NCBI GenBank assembly: GCA_012837395.1
Contig: DURF01000030.1
Span: 1-8,767 of the forward strand
Origin: Acholeplasma sp.
Lineage (GTDB): Bacteria; Bacillota_I; Bacilli_A; Acholeplasmatales; Acholeplasmataceae
DNA: 8,767 nt
Direction of reading: 5' to 3'
Part shown: positions 6,176 through 8,767 of the stretch, piece by piece
Position numbering within the stretch: the first letter of the stretch is position 1
Layout of the letters: each line of letters starts with the position of its first letter
Notes under the pieces: model-generated
Databases searched by the model: none
Told to the model about the DNA's origin: nothing
Seen by the model: only the letters and a program-made list of their open reading frames with translations
Position numbers and translations under genes: made by a program

Positions 6176-7101
6176 TTTTCCTTTTTTTCACGTTTATTAC
6201 CTAAAACAAGTGCGGTAATCACTAGTAAAACTACAATAACAATGAAATAAATCCAAGCAAGTGTACTGGCATAACCATACCCTTTATCAGAACTAAACAT
6301 AACGCCCGAGGACTGAATATATGTAATAATTTCATTGTTTGAGAAAGTAGCAAGCATTACAATTGTATAAATTGCTGATACAAAAATAATGCTCTTAAGT
6401 GATGGAAGTGTTATTTTCCAAAACTTTTCCCAAGGTGATGCTCCATCAATTTCAGCTGCTTCATAAATTTCTTTACTTAGTTTTTGAAGTCCTGCTAAAA
6501 ACAACACAATTTGTACACCCGAAAACCATAAAATCATAATCATTTCCGAAAACAAACTACTTAATGGTCTTGCAATTACCATTGGTAAAAAACCACTTAA
6601 TACTTCTAACATTCCTAAATCTTCAATAATTGGTACTGACCCAGCTCCTTGATTAAGAAGTTCATTAATAACTGGTCCTGAAGCAATTACAACCGGAAGG
6701 AAGTAAATTGCTCTAAAGAATCCTCTTAGTTTAATTTTTTGGTTTAACATCATAGCAATAATCATTGCTATTGTTAAAATGATTGGTACATATAAAATCA
6801 TTTCAAAAACAAACTCTTGAATCATTCTTAAAAACTCTAAATCTTGCGTAAAAATTGTTAAATAGTTATTAAAACCGACTCCAACGGTTAATATTCCTTG
6901 TGCTCCTGAGATTGTTACCTTTTGGAAACTAAAGATTAATGATCTTATTAAAGGATATGCAGCAAGAACAATAAATCCTATTAACCATATACTTATAAAC
7001 ATATAACCAGCTAATGCATTTCTTCTTTTATTAGTTATTTTAATTTTTAACTTGTTGAAAAATATCCAATAGCCCGCCTCTTTACGATATATATACTTCA
7101 T
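6169..7101 (-). CDS. Sugar ABC transporter permease, MalF type (CUT1 family)
   Basis: An inner-membrane permease of 310 residues. A basic N-terminal tail of about 30 residues precedes hydrophobic segments near 31-55, 95-118, 130-148, 184-206, 236-258 and 281-302. The EAA loop for the ATPase partner is at 213-235 (YEAAEIDGASPWEKFWKITL). The polar, Lys/Arg-rich C-terminus (GNKREKKEKR) should be cytoplasmic. The ATG overlaps the upstream stop codon as ATGA (7101-7098), with an AGGTGG-type SD just before it. The gene lies between a DUF5696 gene and the MalG-type permease, an arrangement familiar from CUT1 oligosaccharide transporters of Firmicutes such as Paenibacillus. Substrate specificity cannot be read from a permease. 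The GH144-like neighbour suggests gluco-oligosaccharides. It ends in TGA, which supports the standard genetic code. Confidence 0.92.
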   Translation of the reverse strand: MKYIYRKEAGYWIFFNKLKIKITNKRRNALAGYMFISIWLIGFIVLAAYPLIRSLIFSFQKVTISGAQGILTVGVGFNNYLTIFTQDLEFLRMIQEFVFEMILYVPIILTIAMIIAMMLNQKIKLRGFFRAIYFLPVVIASGPVINELLNQGAGSVPIIEDLGMLEVLSGFLPMVIARPLSSLFSEMIMILWFSGVQIVLFLAGLQKLSKEIYEAAEIDGASPWEKFWKITLPSLKSIIFVSAIYTIVMLATFSNNEIITYIQSSGVMFSSDKGYGYASTLAWIYFIVIVVLLVITALVLGNKREKKEKR

Positions 7102-8767
7102 ACTACCACCTCATAAGAAACTGGTTTTATTGTAATACCATCAATAACATAATTGTTTTCTGAGTAATTTACATATATATCTACACCATTACTATAACTA
7201 TTTTTTACTAAACCAATATCTAATATTTCTCTTTTTATTACACTGCTACCGATAACATTATTTAAAGCTTCATTTATATAGTTATATTGTTCAATAATTG
7301 TTGGTTGCCAATCAATAAACCTTGATGTATAAATATTGTTTGACTTAGTATTTAAAAGTAGGTTTGAAGACTCATAAGTAATATAAAACGAAGGATATAT
7401 ATTATAATCAATCATTCTTAATACTTCATTTGATGTATTAGAAAAGAAATTACTACTTCTTCCATATACAATCTTTTCTGATAAAACAAGCGGTATAAAA
7501 GGGACTGTATCATTAAACTTAGCTTGATTACTACTATAAAGCGCAATATCATAAATAACATCTGCACTCCATAAGAAACTAAATGGTTTAGCAACAGCGT
7601 TTTTAGACGCAATCTCTAACATAGATTGATAGTCCAAAACCGCTTCTTCACGGGTATAACCTATTTGATAGAAGTTGCTTGTTAATTCTTTTGATATTTG
7701 ATTAAATCCAATATTATTTATACCTATTTTATTTAATTTAGCAAAATCTTTTTCTAAATTCTTTAAAACAAAATCATTACTTAAAATATATTGATTGTTT
7801 TCATCTATTATTAATTCTTGGTTTATCGATTGAACTACATCTTTAGAACTATAGCCACCTATATTAGTATTTGAATGATTATAATCAAGATTAAAATAAA
7901 TATTAGCTGTTGTAGTATTTAAAAGACTAGTTAAGGCTTTTTTACTGCCAATTTTTCTATTAACTTTTTGATATCTAACTCTACTATTTGAAAAACCATC
8001 ATTATACCAACCATGGTAAGTAACATCGATATTTTCGATATTTTCACCATTTAAATTATTAATTATACTTTCAAGTTCTTCTATTTTAGTCATGCTAAAG
8101 TTTTTATTACCGAAAAGAGTTGGTCTGTTTTCAGCTGCTAATACATTTAAATGAAGTGATATATCATTTAAATTGTTTGAATTGTTTTCTAAACCTAAAT
8201 ACTTCTTATATGAATTTGCCATTCCAACATAATTAGCATTATCACTACTTAAAAATTGATAATTCATTTTAATATCAAATTTATTCATATCTTCTTGGAC
8301 TAAACGAACACTATTTGTTTTCCGTGAATTTAAATATTGAGTATATAAAACCCGATATTCAAATAAGACATATGATTTATTAAAATCATCTTCTGTTCTA
8401 GAAGGATTTACAATTAAATTGCCATAAGTTGATCCGTTTTTAATAATATTAATAAATCCATTTTGATCAACACCGTGTACTACACCATATAAATTAGCAA
8501 AAAGCATTTGTTCATTTGATTTAGTTTGAGTTAAGCCTAAATCATTACCAAAAAATCTTTTATTATAAATCCCTTTTATCGTATCATCATATCTAATTAA
8601 TGCGCCAATTCCATCTGGAACAAAAGTATAACCTGGAATTCTCGCTCGTTTGGTTGCTCCAAAATATTGATAAACTGAAATATTTGCTAATTTCATTTGA
8701 CCATGTTCAACAATACTATCAAACGGTATTTCAACATTTAAACCTGAATCATCAATATAAACAATTA
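7098..8767 (-). CDS. DUF5696-family protein, N-terminus beyond window
   Basis: The frame is open to the window edge. The 23 codons before the ATG at 8696 contain no stop and read as family sequence (VEIPFDSIVEHGQ), and no SD precedes that ATG, so it is internal and the gene is 5'-truncated here (555 residues visible). Recognisable DUF5696 signatures are QYFGATK followed by GYTFVPDGIGALI (8660-8596), YGVVHGVDQNGFINIIKNG (about 8489-8433), and a C-terminal stretch ending DIYVNYSENNYVIDGITIKP. The middle has alternating beta-strand and helix segments (DVTYHGWYNDGF, YFNLDYNH, FSFLWSADVIYD) that recall a TIM-barrel glycosidase. No membrane segment is visible. A signal peptide, if any, would be outside the window. 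The family has no firm function that I know of; a surface role in oligosaccharide handling is inferred from coupling to the permease genes. It ends TGA, overlapping the next ATG. Confidence 0.85.
   Translation of the reverse strand, partial: IVYIDDSGLNVEIPFDSIVEHGQMKLANISVYQYFGATKRARIPGYTFVPDGIGALIRYDDTIKGIYNKRFFGNDLGLTQTKSNEQMLFANLYGVVHGVDQNGFINIIKNGSTYGNLIVNPSRTEDDFNKSYVLFEYRVLYTQYLNSRKTNSVRLVQEDMNKFDIKMNYQFLSSDNANYVGMANSYKKYLGLENNSNNLNDISLHLNVLAAENRPTLFGNKNFSMTKIEELESIINNLNGENIENIDVTYHGWYNDGFSNSRVRYQKVNRKIGSKKALTSLLNTTTANIYFNLDYNHSNTNIGGYSSKDVVQSINQELIIDENNQYILSNDFVLKNLEKDFAKLNKIGINNIGFNQISKELTSNFYQIGYTREEAVLDYQSMLEIASKNAVAKPFSFLWSADVIYDIALYSSNQAKFNDTVPFIPLVLSEKIVYGRSSNFFSNTSNEVLRMIDYNIYPSFYITYESSNLLLNTKSNNIYTSRFIDWQPTIIEQYNYINEALNNVIGSSVIKREILDIGLVKNSYSNGVDIYVNYSENNYVIDGITIKPVSYEVVV

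Noticed and set aside
7418..7612. 64-codon open frame on the minus strand in another frame
   Set aside because: It is contained within the DUF5696 gene and has no supporting RBS or family resemblance.
1..8767. tRNA, rRNA, CRISPR arrays, transposases or att sites
   Set aside because: Nothing with the required structure or protein signatures was seen on either strand. The window is almost entirely coding, with only one intergenic gap above 20 nt.

Overview
The window is AT-rich and every real gene lies on the minus strand, so it reads from 8767 down to 1. Three consecutive genes encode lipoproteins with a Cys lipobox. Shine-Dalgarno sequences are strong, and two genes end in TGA while tryptophan is written TGG. 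This fits a low-GC Gram-positive or wall-less lineage that uses the standard genetic code (Acholeplasma/Izemoplasma-like or a related Firmicute). It does not fit a Mycoplasma that reads TGA as Trp. The organism assignment is inference.

Layout in transcription order: (1) a large DUF5696-family protein, truncated at its N-terminus by the window edge (8767-7098); (2) a MalF-type sugar ABC permease (7101-6169), overlapping the first gene by 4 nt; (3) a MalG-type permease (6161-5244); (4) a lipoprotein of the GH144/glycoamylase-like family, predicted to act on beta-1,2-glucan (5251-3935), starting at GTG and overlapping the permease by 8 nt; (5) a 112-nt intergenic region holding a consensus sigma-A-type promoter, a perfect 18-bp LacI-type palindrome and a cre-like site; (6) a 782-residue lipoprotein with an InlB-type repeat, a DUF4886 SGNH-hydrolase-like domain that lacks the usual nucleophile serine, and three tandem copies of an uncharacterised beta-rich module (3822-1474); (7) a multidomain lipoprotein with Ig-like and CBM4/9-like modules that runs off the window at position 1 (1457-1).

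Read together, this looks like a polysaccharide-utilisation locus, most likely for beta-1,2-glucan or a related glucan. The GH144 lipoprotein would cut the polymer at the cell surface. The two CBM/repeat lipoproteins would hold or trim the substrate. The CUT1-type permease pair would import the oligosaccharides. The solute-binding protein, the ATPase and the cytoplasmic oligosaccharide-degrading enzymes are not in the window. The last two lipoprotein genes have their own promoter with sugar-repressor and catabolite-control signals, so their expression can be uncoupled from the transporter genes. No RNA genes, mobile elements, CRISPR arrays or convincing terminators were seen.
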